Origin: Tribonema minus
Lineage: Eukaryota; Sar; Xanthophyceae; Tribonematales; Tribonemataceae
Direction of reading: 5' to 3'
Assembly: GCA_017506865.1 (NCBI GenBank)
Contig: JAFCMP010000525.1
Coordinates: 248,001-312,000 of the forward strand
Length of the DNA stretch: 64,000 bases
Shown: piece by piece, positions 36,701 through 46,839 of the stretch
How positions within the stretch are numbered: the first letter of the stretch is position 1
How the letters are laid out: each line of letters opens with the position of its first letter
Translations under genes and position numbers: made by a program
Notes under the pieces: generated by a model
Databases searched by the model: none
What the model was told of the DNA's origin: nothing
Seen by the model: only the letters and a program-made list of their open reading frames with translations

Positions 36701-39700
36701 GCAGTGCTTAGGTATGCGGGTTTGCCAGCGCTCTACTGTGGCAGTTGCCTGAGCCTGAAGGGAGCGCGTTTGGCGGTGATTGCAGTCTGAGAGTGGTTGA
36801 CTGGTGGGGGTGGTGTTGCGGAGAGGGTTAAGGTTAGGGTTGGCTAACCCTTGGGTTAGGGTTAGGTTAGGGTTAACCCCAACCTGGGGTTAGGGTTCGA
36901 CCCTAACATTAGGTTTAGGTTTAACTAGCCCTAACCCTAGCCCTAAGCAAACACCACTGCGAGGCCTGTTATCCCTAACGGGGGCTTGGTGGCTGTACAG
37001 CAGACATGCGGTTTGTACAATTTTGCAAAGGCCCTTTTGAGCTACTGCACAAATCTTGTCTTGTGTTAGTTGACATGTTACAGTCTGCTAGAAGCACCTT
37101 TCAAACAAGGTCTTGAGTGGTGCCATGTACTGAGAACGACCAAGGCCTGTTGTTGGTAGCCCTCACATGTGTGCAGCACCTCAAATTGCTGCTTCCCGCA
37201 ATTTTGAAGCTCCTGTGCCCTGACCAGACCATAACAATCACATATTTAGTGAAACTGATATGACCTGCAGCCTGGTGCACCCCCAACAGGCGTCACAGTA
37301 CTGCAAGCGGACTACACACTTTTAGTTGTACATGTATCTATGCAAGAAACACAGCCTGTCTGGACTGCTGTCCACCAACCAAGAACCCACCTGCTCAAAG
37401 CCCTCGCGTATGCGCTTGGCTTCCGCGGCGGAATCCTCCCGCAGTTTCTCGAGCCGCGCGCGCCTCTCGGTGTCCGCAGCCTTGCGCTTGCCCAGGGCCT
37501 CCTCGTGCGTCCCCCTGAGGCCATCGAGGGCTTCGCCGAGGTGCGCGATGCGCGCCTTCTCCGCAGCGATCTGCCATCGAGCATTGGAAGTCAGGACCGG
37601 TCGAAACGCGTGTCAGCACCATGCTGCGTTATGCCAGGCATTGGGAACTGTAAATTGACAAGGGATCAGACGCATTGACTTGACCATTCTGCCTACGTGA
37701 AGGCAGCAGATTCTCTGAGGCCCCGAGGGCTTGGCCGAGGTGCGCAATGCGCGCCTTCTTCGCCGCGATCAGCCAGCAAGCAATGAAAGCCGTGATTGAG
37801 TAATTGGTCATAGAGGTTGTCGGTAGCGCTTTGAGAGCGTGCAGCAGGCAGCAAGATTGGTGTCGCCTGCAAAAGCGGGGGGCGCGTTGCGCGATTCGAC
37901 CTGAGGCACTTCTCCGCGGCAATATGCCAGCAAACATTGAAAGCCATGCATGACCGGTCAGTGTTCCCGACAGCATGTCGCGCTACGTCGGGCATTAGAA
38001 AATGTGAACCGACTGCAGACAGACGCACGGCATGTCATTTTGCCCATGTGCTGGGGGCAGCAGATTTTCTGTGGCGCTTGATGCCAAGGGGGCTCCTTGC
38101 GGGGCCCCACCTGAGGCGCGTGAGGGCGCTGCGCACGGGCGCACCACCATGTGCAAATGTTAACTGCAGCAAGCCGCCAGAAGCAGCAGTAATTTCAATG
38201 GCGAAAGCAGAACCATACGATAACCACCCCTCGCGCAGAACACCGCTGAAATCTGCAGCGCATCGTTGCATACAAGACCTTCAACTTTCTGTGCAGCATG
38301 CTTCAGCTGCTCGATCACCTCTGCTCTGAGCTTGGCGACGCGCGACTCCAGGCCCTCGCGCTCCCGCTTCCACGCGAGCGGATCGCCGAGGCTCTGCTGC
38401 ATGCGCTCCTGCTGCGCCGCTGCGGACGCGGCAGCTGCCTCCGCTTTCACCAAGTCGGCCCGCGCCGTTTCGAGGTCTCTCTGCGGAGGCACGTCCAGCG
38501 ACGGCCGAGCACAAAGCCACGCCAAAAATATGATGTGGAGGCACGACCAGCGGCGGTGGAGCACAAAGTCGCACCAACAATATTATGTGCAGGCACGACC
38601 AGCGGCCGTGGAGCACACAGTCACACCAAACAACTGTGTGGAGGCACTGTCGGAACAGCAGATTTATAGAAGCCTGCTATTTCCTACGAGAGCCTGCTAT
38701 TTCCGACAGGCTCTCATAGGTCTGCTGGTCAGACAGGCACGACCAGCGGCGCGGCGGCGCAGTGCTACGCAACGTCACGCTGATTATCAGCGGCTGTCAG
38801 GGAATTCATATGAACCGTTGTAACTGATTCAGCATCCTCTTACAAACAGGCAGTAGGAGGGCTGTCTGCCACATATGGCGCAAGTCAGCATGCAGATACG
38901 AAGTGCCCCAGCATCGCTGTTTGCTGCCAGATTCGTTATAGTGTTGCAAGTTCGAAATTTAAATGCTCACATCGTAGTGACAGTTACAGCATGATAACTG
39001 CAAATATGCCACACTCGGGCCTACTCCTGAAGGCCATCATGCAGAACAGTAGCAGCAACTGCTTATGCTGGGAACTGTGTGTGCTGAGTCGTCGTTTCTG
39101 AGAACTACCACCGTGTCCAAAATTTCATGAATCAAAGCCCAGTCCTAAGCCGCAATTGGGTGCCATGCAATGTGAGTGAGCTGGCCGCCTCACTTGAATG
39201 TACCAACGACAAGGTATTCCTTGCCATCTGCCATACGCATCCAACTCCTGTGTCATGTAGGTGTTCGTTATCTTGAAGTGCCGCCCCCCCGCCCTGTTTG
39301 AGCCGTGGATCGCGTCTTAAAGTGTACGCGAGGTTATGTTAGACCGTACTGCTGGTGTGCAGCAGTACGGCCCTGGTGACACTCCTGCAGCACCCATTTA
39401 TAGAATTATGGAAGTTAATTGCAGTGCGCAACCGAAAGTACATGTACTGTCAATTTCTGTACCCGTTTGGGGGGTGTTGTGCACCTTGAGCTTGTCAGCG
39501 GCAGCCTTGCGCTCTGACAGCGCCGCACTGTGTGCCGCGTCTGCAGCCGTCATGGCTTCCTTGTGGGAAGCCTCTGTATCTTCTAGCTGGCTTTCCAGTT
39601 TCTGCGATGGCAGGCAGGAGCATACACAGAAGCAGATGAAACCGACGCTTGAGACTGCTTGCTCGACAAAGACCATTCACACTCGATGAATGCCCTGAAC

Positions 39701-42700
39701 TGCCAGTGATGAACTGTGGAGCACCTGCCCATGCACTTCAACATACATGTGACATGCAAGTGCTTGTAGTGCATAAAATTATGAAAAATCAGCCCAAAAT
39801 AAATGGTGAGTACATCCGATCCGAATGTGTGGGCGGACTTGTTGAAAGGTACTTCGAGCAGCAACTTAGATGACGTGAGCTCGACACTAATTCACAGGCC
39901 TCATTTATGTCGTATGATTCACAGTCACGATGAGTACGATCAACGAGTACTCAAGAACTACTTACTCCCGATAAATTTAAAATTTACACGAGCACTCGAG
40001 TTATGCTCTAGCTCAAATAAAAAATGTACAGAAGTACTGCAGTGTTATCCCTCTTACACTTGGAAATTCAAATGAGTGCGAGTGCTGCACTCGAGTACTT
40101 GACAATTACTAGAGCAGTCCACAAGTCCCATGAGCAAAGAGAGCCAAGAGTGCTTGAATGTCCAAACAAGCTTGATTTAGCTTTATTTTAAGCATGTTGT
40201 CTTCCTGGAACGAGAGTGCATCGTGCTTGGCAAGCTACAGCACTTGAAGTAATTCCCCAGGACAAGTTGTTCCTTCAAAGTACTCCTTTGAAATTTCAAA
40301 ATTATGCACGAGGGTACATAGTGCTCGTAAAATAATCATTTGAAATTAAATTGATGCACGAGTACTTGAGTACTAGTCCCGGTGAAATTGAAACTTCACA
40401 CACGAGTAAGAGGGTACTACTCCTGTGAATATTGAAAATCTACACGAGTGATAGAATGCTACTTCTTGGCTTGCAACGATTAGCACTCCTACTCCTTACT
40501 CCTTGCAAGTACTCATACTCGTCCTGACTGTGGTATGATTGCAGCCAAAAGCTGAGTGCCGTCACTCAAATGGCACAAAACGCCACCGGCCAATTTGAAC
40601 AGTACCGCAAATGAACATTTTAAAACACAGATCGCAACACAAATTATTGGCAGTTGCTGCACCAGCATGCGCAGCAGCATGTTGTACAGTACTACACTAG
40701 GTAACGACCTTGCAGGCGCAGGTGAATCGGCGACAACAGCAGCGCCTTGTCATCCTGCGCACGGCATGCCACAGCGCACTACACCAGCGACGAGTCCATC
40801 CGGCCCTGCTGCGGAGACCCCCAAAGGGGGTTCCAGCCACTTTTGCTGCCGCAGTGTGCTTCGCCCGCCTCGAGAGGGTATATACTCCTATATGTACTGC
40901 GAAGTACCGTATCTACTGCCCATTAATTGAAGCTCTGCAGCAGAACCACTGGCAACGCTGACGCGAGTGCATCGCGCTCCGGACGCCAGGCGCAGAGTGG
41001 CTCAAGCAGCTACAATACAAAAACTTGAGCAACTGCACGGCGCTTGAGACTTTCCGCCAGAGCAGCACAAAACGCGGCCGAAACCACCATAGAAATGGTG
41101 CGACACAAAACACGGCAGAAGACACAGCGCAACTACATACTGAGTGTGAGTATGAGTGACCCCACAGCACCCACCTTCCCAACCGCTGCCGCTGTGGCCA
41201 GCGCCGCGTCCAGGCCGGTGCCAGTGCGAACGTGCATGCGAGACTCTCCGGCGGGGCAACCCAAAACACGGGGCCACAGCACGGAAGTAGTGTGAATATC
41301 AGCGACCCAGCACTCACCTTCTCTGCCGCTGCAGCTGCGGCCAGTGCTGCGTCCAGGCCGGTGCCGTCAGAGCAACTCAGTAATGGGCAAACACACAATA
41401 AAACATAGCGAAACAAGCGTGAAGATGAATGACCCCGCAGCACTCACCTTCTCGGCCGCTGCTGCCGCGGCCAGTGCTGCGTCGAGGCCGGTGCCGGCCC
41501 ACGCCGGCCCCCCGGTGCCGCCGAGGGTGCGGAAGCTCGCCGCGGTGCGCATGATGCCAAAGGCGCTGGGCGGGCGCGCCAGCGTCTTGCCCACGCTGCT
41601 GATGGGGCGCGTCGTGCTGCGCAGCGAGAGGATACAATGTTGGTTGGTGTTTATACCTGAAATGTTTTTGACTACATGCATGCAGCGAGTACCAAGCAAG
41701 TATCAGTGGCGTTGGCGTCTTGCCGATGCTGCCGACGGGGCGCGTCGTGCTGTAAAGCGATTGGATGCAGTAAGTGGATTGCTGGTCGAGCCTGACATGT
41801 TTTCGTTCCATGTGCAGCGAGTACCAATGGCATTGGCGTCTTGCCGACGCTGCTGATGGGGCACGCTGTACTGCGCAGCAAGCGAGCGGGCGCAGCGCTT
41901 GCGGGTTACACTCTGTACCTGATGTGTTTTCCGTCATATATGCAACAGGTGCTATGAATGGCGTGTTGCTATGCTACTGCCGTGGACAGCGCACGCGCGC
42001 GGTCAGCTGTACTGCCACGCCAGTGCACGATTCTGATTCAAATCCTAATTGTCAAATTAGCGATAGTCACCTGTGCTTCCGTGCCAGAGCGTTCGACAGC
42101 CGCTGCTACTACTACCGCGAAGTTTGCACAAGCCAAAAAGGACCGTAGCGCACGATGCACTAAGCCTTACACAACATGCACACTGAAGTGATGAAGCCCC
42201 ACAGTACTGAAATGAGGAGGCCCAAAACTGCTGGCTGGCTGATCCTCCTGCAGGCTTGCTGTTGTGTGCCATAGTGTGGACTTCACATGTGGACAATATT
42301 TGACCACCGCAGTCACAGAGCGGAAAATCACAACACCACTGGCAGCGCTCAACTGGGAGCAGCATCAGCACTGACACGGCAGCAGCAGTCCACCGGCGCG
42401 CGGCGATTCTCGCGCACAGCACGACTTTGAAAGCGCAATCGACACACAAGCGGCACCGGTCGCAATTTGCTTGACAGCGTCCAGCAGGCAATGCATGCAG
42501 CAGCGCATGCATCAGGACAAATCGGTGCTCTGGTTGATGATGCGTTGCATGACAAGCAGCACATGACACCGTCCCAACAACGCGCGACAACTTTGACAGG
42601 TTGCGGCAGCAGTGACAGCGCTCACCCGTGCGCGGCGGCCGTAGCAGCCATGGTCGCGGTGCTGCGCCGGTCCGCGCCCTTCGGCGACCGCGGCGCCCCC

Positions 42701-43054
42701 CCGGCTGCGCTCGCCCGCTGCTGCAGCGCCGTGTCGATGCCGTCTATGTCCAGCGTCTGCACTGCCTCTTCTTCATCGGCGCTGCCGCCGCCGCCGCCAC
42801 CGCCGCCACTTCTGGAAACATCGTCAGAGTGGCGCTTGGCAGCAGCGGCGGCGGCGGTGGCGGCGTCGGGCGGAAACAGCGGCGCGGCGCCGCCGAGCGC
42901 CGCGGAGACTTCCGCCACGGTGTCGAGGCAGTGCTCGACGTAGAGGCCCGCGAAGAGCGCGGCGTAGGCATCGGGGGCGGCGTCCTCGAGGAGGGTGTCG
43001 ACTTCGAGCGCGCGCAGGGGGTCCACGTGGCTCAGCAGGGTTATGAGCTGGGAC
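27022..43054 (-). CDS. Kinesin-14-like protein: coiled coil plus C-terminal motor with degenerate nucleotide-binding motifs (5' end not found)
   Basis: Exons: 43054-42626, 41616-41448, 39601-39485, 38480-38274, 37570-37391, 36390-36292, 35035-34943, 34075-33947, 32838-32659, 31340-31164, 30599-30445, 29899-29750, 28760-28596, 27878-27720, 27294-27022; small exons at 30109-30052 and 29443-29380 are tentative. Joins from 43054 to 30445 and from 28760 to the stop are in phase. The first exon codes an Ala/Asp-rich region; exons 41616-33947 form heptad-like coiled coil. The neck-motor junction AAQLHNQVEDMRGQSRL...ARLRPL matches the kinesin-14 pattern 'LHN..-.LRGNIRV..RVRP'. Next come ADGHNACVVVAAGTDGAGRR (kinesin: LDGYN.C.FAYGQTGSGKT), GLLPRLFRDVF, ADHALVRLRCES (switch I region, SSRSH missing), TLACALLAPPPPQ (where VDLAGSE is expected), and ICISPAASHTLATERALRL (kinesin: CVSPA...ETL.TL). 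The catalytic Lys and Ser/Thr of the P-loop are replaced by Arg-Arg, so ATPase activity is doubtful. The intron after 34943 appears to start with GC. Confidence 0.8.
27650..27698 (+). repeat. (CA)n microsatellite
   Basis: About 24 CA units in the last intron of the kinesin-like gene; it explains the His/Thr and Val/Cys open frames there. Confidence 0.95.
28240..28555 (-). repeat. Three partial copies of the 3' edge of the motor exon at 28596, with donor site
   Basis: Copies begin at about 28240, 28404 and 28510. Each carries the donor junction (plus-strand TACCTGCGGCGGCGGCGGCG) and 45-75 bases of exon 28596-28760. The third also has a piece from deeper in the exon (GCAGCGCAGCCGCA). The intronic parts are duplicated too: GTTGCTGCCATTGCTGGCAC occurs at about 28177 and 28331. 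Confidence 0.85.
31290..31800 (-). repeat. Tandem copies of the 5' edge of the P-loop exon, with acceptor region
   Basis: The exon start (plus-strand GCGGCGCCCACGTCGTCGCC) ends at 31340 in the real exon and recurs at about 31472-31527 and 31628-31664. Each copy is followed by the same intron sequence (CTGCATGA..TGGAGTG.GGGCTGGGCAC), giving three units of about 150-190 bases. Confidence 0.85.
32040..32610 (-). repeat. Partial copies of the 3' edge of the motor-start exon at 32659, with donor site
   Basis: The donor edge (plus-strand GAGGTCGACCTCCCAGGCGC) of exon 32659-32838 recurs at about 32349 and 32519, and more degenerately at about 32068. The intron sequence TGGTGGCTGATTGT.AATCAG is duplicated with it (32302 and 32621). 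Confidence 0.8.
33717..34272 (-). repeat. Copies of both edges of the neck coiled-coil exon on its two sides
   Basis: Exon 33947-34075 is flanked by a copy of its donor edge at about 33717-33780 (CTGGTTGTGCAGCTGCGCTG) and a copy of its acceptor edge at about 34228-34272 (TGGTGCGCCTTGATCCACGC). Confidence 0.8.
34514..34540 (-). repeat. Interstitial telomeric repeat (CCCTAA)n
   Basis: CCAACCCTAACCCCAACCCT plus further units, in the intron between exons 35035-34943 and 34075-33947 of the kinesin-like gene. Confidence 0.8.
35041..35465 (-). repeat. Tandem copies of the 5' edge of the coiled-coil exon at 35035
   Basis: Exon 34943-35035 ends with plus-strand GTCAGCTGCTGCTCCGACTC..; this edge recurs at about 35212-35265 and, shortened, at 35431-35460. 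The intron parts between them (GGGAACGTGCGGCTG, GAAGCGATGACATG) repeat with a period near 190 bases. Confidence 0.8.
35709..35754 (+). repeat. Interstitial telomeric repeat (TTAGGG)n
   Basis: Six to seven TTAGGG-like units with small variations, in the intron between exons 36390-36292 and 35035-34943 of the kinesin-like gene. Confidence 0.9.
35990..36335 (-). repeat. Two extra copies of the 3' edge of the coiled-coil exon at 36292, with donor site
   Basis: CTCACCTCGCGCAGCTGCTG followed by GCGGCGGCGTCGACCTGCGCC occurs at about 35994, 36140 and 36288 (period ~146). The last is the real exon edge, where the frame continues. In the other two the exon copy ends in CTAGGA. Confidence 0.9.
36824..36951. 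repeat. Mixed-orientation interstitial telomeric repeats
   Basis: About 125 bases of TTAGGG and CCCTAA blocks that switch orientation several times (GGGTTAGGGTTAGGTTAGGG; GGTTCGACCCTAACATTAGG). They lie in the intron between exons 37570-37391 and 36390-36292. Confidence 0.9.
37705..37935 (-). repeat. Copies of the 5' edge of the coiled-coil exon at 37570
   Basis: The exon edge (plus-strand GAGGTGCGCGATGCGCGCCT and following) recurs at about 37715-37782 and in shortened form at about 37910-37935, each with the following CAGCAA/ATTGAAAG intron sequence. Confidence 0.8.
38484..38650 (-). repeat. ~50-bp tandem repeat at the acceptor side of exon 38480
   Basis: GGAGGCACGACCAGCGGC..GGAGCACA.AG.C.CACCA recurs three to four times directly beyond the acceptor. 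It includes copies of the CCTCCGCAG-type splice region. Confidence 0.8.
40265..40480 (+). repeat. Degenerate ~47-bp AT-rich tandem repeat
   Basis: Four units share TTTGAAATT..AAATT.TGCAC, then CACGAGTAC and .GTACT.CTCC. A fifth related piece lies near 39965-40010. The base composition is markedly more AT-rich than the surrounding intron of the kinesin-like gene. Confidence 0.65.
41160..41880 (-). repeat. Copies of both edges of the Ala-rich exon 41448-41616
   Basis: Donor-edge copies lie at about 41170-41225 and 41312-41367 (CTCACCTTCTCTGCCGCTGC and similar). Acceptor-edge copies lie at about 41720-41757 and 41836-41878 (GGCGTCTTGCCGA.GCTGC and following). The real exon is in the middle and is the only copy open across its length. 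Confidence 0.85.
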
Positions 43055-44396
43055 CTGGGGGGGGAGCGGCCGCAGGGGGCATCGTGATGGGCGCTCCACT
43101 GTCATACGTTGAGGTATGGTGCGTGTATCATGTAAGTGTGGACAAGGGGGCTTCGTGGCACAAGTGCACCACCAGATGAGACATGCGGCGGGCGTAGGTC
43201 ATATCTAAATTCGCGTTTGCGGTTCTCATGCTCAGGACCACTGGGCCTTGCAGTTGCGGAGCGTCCGCCACCTTCCATCTGACGATATCCTCCCCCCATT
43301 AATAAAATGCTGGCCAGCAAGTAGTATCAGGCACTGGCGTGCCGAAAGTTAGCATGGTATGCTGCATGCGTAGTTGGCCAAGCAGCCATTGCGTGTAGAC
43401 ACACAAAGCTACGGTGAAAAAACAAAACGTGATTGCCAGCAATTGTTTGCTGGCTGGCGCACGCCAGCAACGGATGCAAATTGACATTGTTTTGTCCTTC
43501 TGAAGTGGTAGGTGTGCGTCATCAATGCTTTAAAGCCCGCTGGGATGCTGCTGTGTGTGAGAAATAAGATATGAGAGCGTAGCAATGCCAAGCACCTGCT
43601 GTGGAATGAACGTCATGTATAACATCCACCGGCTTCCCACAGTAGCCAGTCACCCCTCTTGGCACATGACCCATCTGCGAGGTGCCTGCACGAGGCTGAT
43701 GCACGTATATGTGGAATGCCACTCAAGCCGCTGCCCCATGCAAGTTGCGCATCAGCGCACTGTTGACTCAGTGTTGAGATGTGGGAATTTCTTTCACTGC
43801 GGTGTGACAGTGGGTGATATTCAGCAATCTTCATGTGTGTGTCAATCATGCTGCCTGAGCTACTTCAAGTAGCACTTCCACTTGGGTTTAATGGTATTGA
43901 TAATTGCATTGATGCAGTTACCGCCAAATGGTCCGCAACGCCAACTGCGTCACATATGCATCCATGTAGCCAAATCGCATTACATTAGATCCTGCTGAGA
44001 AACCCCGCAGTACCAGCCAACTACCCCCTGAAACCACCTGTGGCAGTACCCGAATGGTGATAATATTATGTCTCATCGAGACTCTCAGGATGCCTTAGTG
44101 TATCATGTCTAATCTCCCCCCCACATCATTGCCTGGCACTTTGCTTCCAGTCAAGGAACTTCATCACATGCGCTCTACCGTCAGTGAACTTCAAAGAAAC
44201 CCACAACTTGTGTATCAGTTAGAAACGCATTTTCATTGCAGCCCCCAGTGTGTGCCGTTTTCAGTGCTCTGCTGCAAAACCGTGATTTTCTGCTGCCCCC
44301 AAGGCATCTAAATGACTCAAGGCCTCCCCAAACCATAAACGCTTAGGTGTGCGACGAACCGCATTACTGGCGCTGCGCAACCTCAGCGTCTCACTC
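43055..44396. other. Probable upstream region of the kinesin-like gene; no assigned feature
   Basis: The exon ending at 43054 begins with one base of a codon, so at least one more 5' exon must lie to the right. A minus-strand frame at 43102-43320 is a candidate but no donor with the required phase was found. The rest shows nothing recognisable. Confidence 0.4.
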
Positions 44397-44516
44397 TCAC
44401 CGGATCGCCTGCGCCCGCGCCCACTCTTGTAGCTGCGCGGGCGACATCGCCGCCAGATCCGGGAGCCACGACGCCCCCGCAGCCGCCGCCGCAGCGGTAC
44501 CCTGCCCCCCTCCCCC

Positions 44517-44553
<37 letters not shown>

Positions 44554-46269
44554 ATCCCCTCCGACTCCCACCAGCTCTCCCCCGTGAGACTGTTCAGCCA
44601 GTACGCGTGCCCCGACGCGGGGTCGATGTGCCGGACCCAGGAGCCTTCCGCGCCGCCGCCGCTGCCGCCGCCTTCCGCCGCTGCCGCCGCTGCCGCCGCC
44701 TCCTCCGCCGCGGAGAGCTGCGCAGCGACGTCGGCGTGGCCGGCCTCGTGCGCGTACTGCGCGGCGCTGCGGGCGCGTTGGTACGGGGGTGGCAAGCAGG
44801 GCAGATAGCAGTGTACAGTAGTTGGCAGACAGCAGGCAGCGGTGTGCGAAGTCGCACCGCAAGTCTTGCCAGACCAAGTGCTCCGCCGCGATGTGAGATG
44901 AGCTGGCAAAGGAGGCCAGCAGCAGCACACCGGCCAGCAAGTGCACACCACCCGGCAGCAGCGCCACTGCACTCTGATTATGCCGCACTGGAAACCTCAC
45001 TGCCACCAGCCTGGCTGCACAGCTCCTCCTCCTGCATCTTTGCAGGCACATGCCTGACATGGCGCATAGCTAAAGACACTCTCAACAGCGCACCAAACCA
45101 ACACCTCATCCCGCACCAACTGGTCTAGCAGCACCAGACACTCCACCTACACCCGCCGACCCGACAACGCGTGCCGTCGGCAACGCCCCCACGCCTACTG
45201 CTCAGCAGCAAGTGCTGCGCGCGCACCTGTACTGGTAGTCGTCGCGCAGCCCCGCCTCCGCGCCGTGCGCCAGCAGCAGCGCGCACGCCTCCGCGCACCC
45301 CGCCCCCGCCGCGTAGTGCAGCGGCGCGCAGCCGTACGCGGGCTCGCGCGCCGCGGGGTCGGCGCCCGCGCGCAGCAGCGCACGCACCGCCGGCGCGCCC
45401 GCCGCGCCCGCGTACGCCGCGTAGTGCAGCGGCGCCGCGCCCGCGCCGTCCGCCGCCGCCGCCGCCGCGCCGCGCGCCAGCAGCGGCGCCACCAGGTCCC
45501 AGCAGTGGTGCTGGCACGCGCGCGTGAGCAGCGTGCCGCCGCCCTCGTCGCGCGTGTCGATGGCGGTGGGACGGAGGGTGGCGAGCGCCGCGCGCGCAGC
45601 GGCGCGCGCGCCGGCGCGCGCCGCAGCGTTGCCGCCGCTGCCGCCGCCGTCGCCGTCGCCGCACAGCGGCAGCAGCTCGAAGAGCGCGCACAGGCCGTCG
45701 TCGCGCGGGCGCGCGGCGGCGGCAGCGGCCCCCGAAGCGGGGGACCCGTCGCGCGATCGCTTGCGGGAGCGCGGCGACGCCTGGGGGCTGCTGCTTGAAT
45801 CGCTGCTGGAGGAGTGGTATAGGCCATTGGCGCCTGCGCCGCCGTTGTTGGCGCCCCTCTCCACGGGCGCGGGCATGTAGAAGTCGGACACTGGATCCTT
45901 GGTTCTGCTGTCCGCGCCGGCGCTGGCGACGGAGCCGCCGCCGCTCTTGTCCAGAGCGTCCGCTTTGCCGTGGGCCTTGCCGTGCTTGTTGTGAGCGGCC
46001 GCGCTGCTGCTGCTGCTACTGCTGCTGCTGCTGCTACTGCTGCTGCTGCTACTGCCACTGCTGCTACTGCTACTGCTGCTGCTGCGGGAGCGCGATCGCT
46101 TGTGCTTGCGATGCTTTCGTCTGCCTGAGCCCTTGCCCTTTTTCTTCTTGTTCTTCACCTCTATCACGCGCCCCGCCTTCTTCTCCTTGCTCCCATGCGC
46201 TGGTGCCGTGTGCTTGGCAGCAGCCACAGCGCTGCTGGCCTTCGCCATGCTGCTGGCACCATGACCCAT
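44397..46269 (-). CDS. Ser/Arg-rich ankyrin-WW protein (2 exons, about 470 aa)
   Basis: Exon 1 (46269-45227) and exon 2 (44766-44397) join in phase (AG|C). I start at ATG 46269 because the longer open frame begins without an ATG. MGHGASS fits an N-myristoylation consensus. Order: a Lys-rich basic patch (KNKKKKGKG, a likely nuclear signal), an RS-like tract (KRSRSRSS) running into poly-Ser, a Ser/Pro/Arg region, about four ankyrin repeats (APLHYAAYAG; CAPLHYAAGAG; the last one crosses the splice), an Ala/Glu linker, and a WW domain (WVRHIDPASGHAYWLN...WWE). A poly-Gly run encoded by about 40 C and a short tail ending RAQAIR follow. Ankyrin plus WW plus RS character suggests a nuclear adaptor, perhaps RNA-linked; this is inference. 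The TGA overlaps a GTGAGA donor at 44401-44396, so a further exon is possible. Confidence 0.75.
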
Positions 46270-46839
46270 GGTGCACGCTGCTGCGCTGCAGGTGTGGTGA
46301 TTCGTTGGCTGTAGCTGGTCCACACCAGTGCAGCTACTACGCACTGAGCCTCGCGATTTCTACACCTACATCCTGCCAGCACATCCACAATGAACAATCA
46401 CCCCATCGTCGAAGATCGATCAAAATCAAACCGAACTGCCAGTTACAGATGCATACATACGGTATGTGATAGATGAGTACGTGAAGCCAGGCATCATGAG
46501 AGGTTTGCAGGGCTGCTTACTGCCAGCCCGTGGCTGTTGTGAAACGGTGGTCGCATACGAAGACGGAGCGGTTCATGGTCGACATGGAGTTTTTTGCTGA
46601 GTGGCATCTCGTGCACCACAATATGAAACTGTACATAGGTACGTCGTACGACACCTGTTTGCTCCACACCGTCGCCGCCGTGGAGAAGTTTTTTCTGGCA
46701 GTGCACATGACCAACTGTGATATGCAGGCGATGACCTTTTGAAGGGCCAGCTGATCACAGGACATGCACTGGCATAAACATCGACAGCATCTGGGTGTGC
46801 TGTGTGTCTGTGTGTGAGTCCTGAGCCATGTACGAAACA
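46270..46839. other. Intergenic region, likely promoter of the ankyrin-WW gene
   Basis: About 570 bases between the ankyrin-WW start codon and the LINE fragments. No coding feature is supported here. Confidence 0.45.

Noticed and set aside
45125-45691. Arg-rich 188-codon minus-strand frame
   Set aside because: Out-of-frame reading of the ankyrin repeats of the ankyrin-WW gene.
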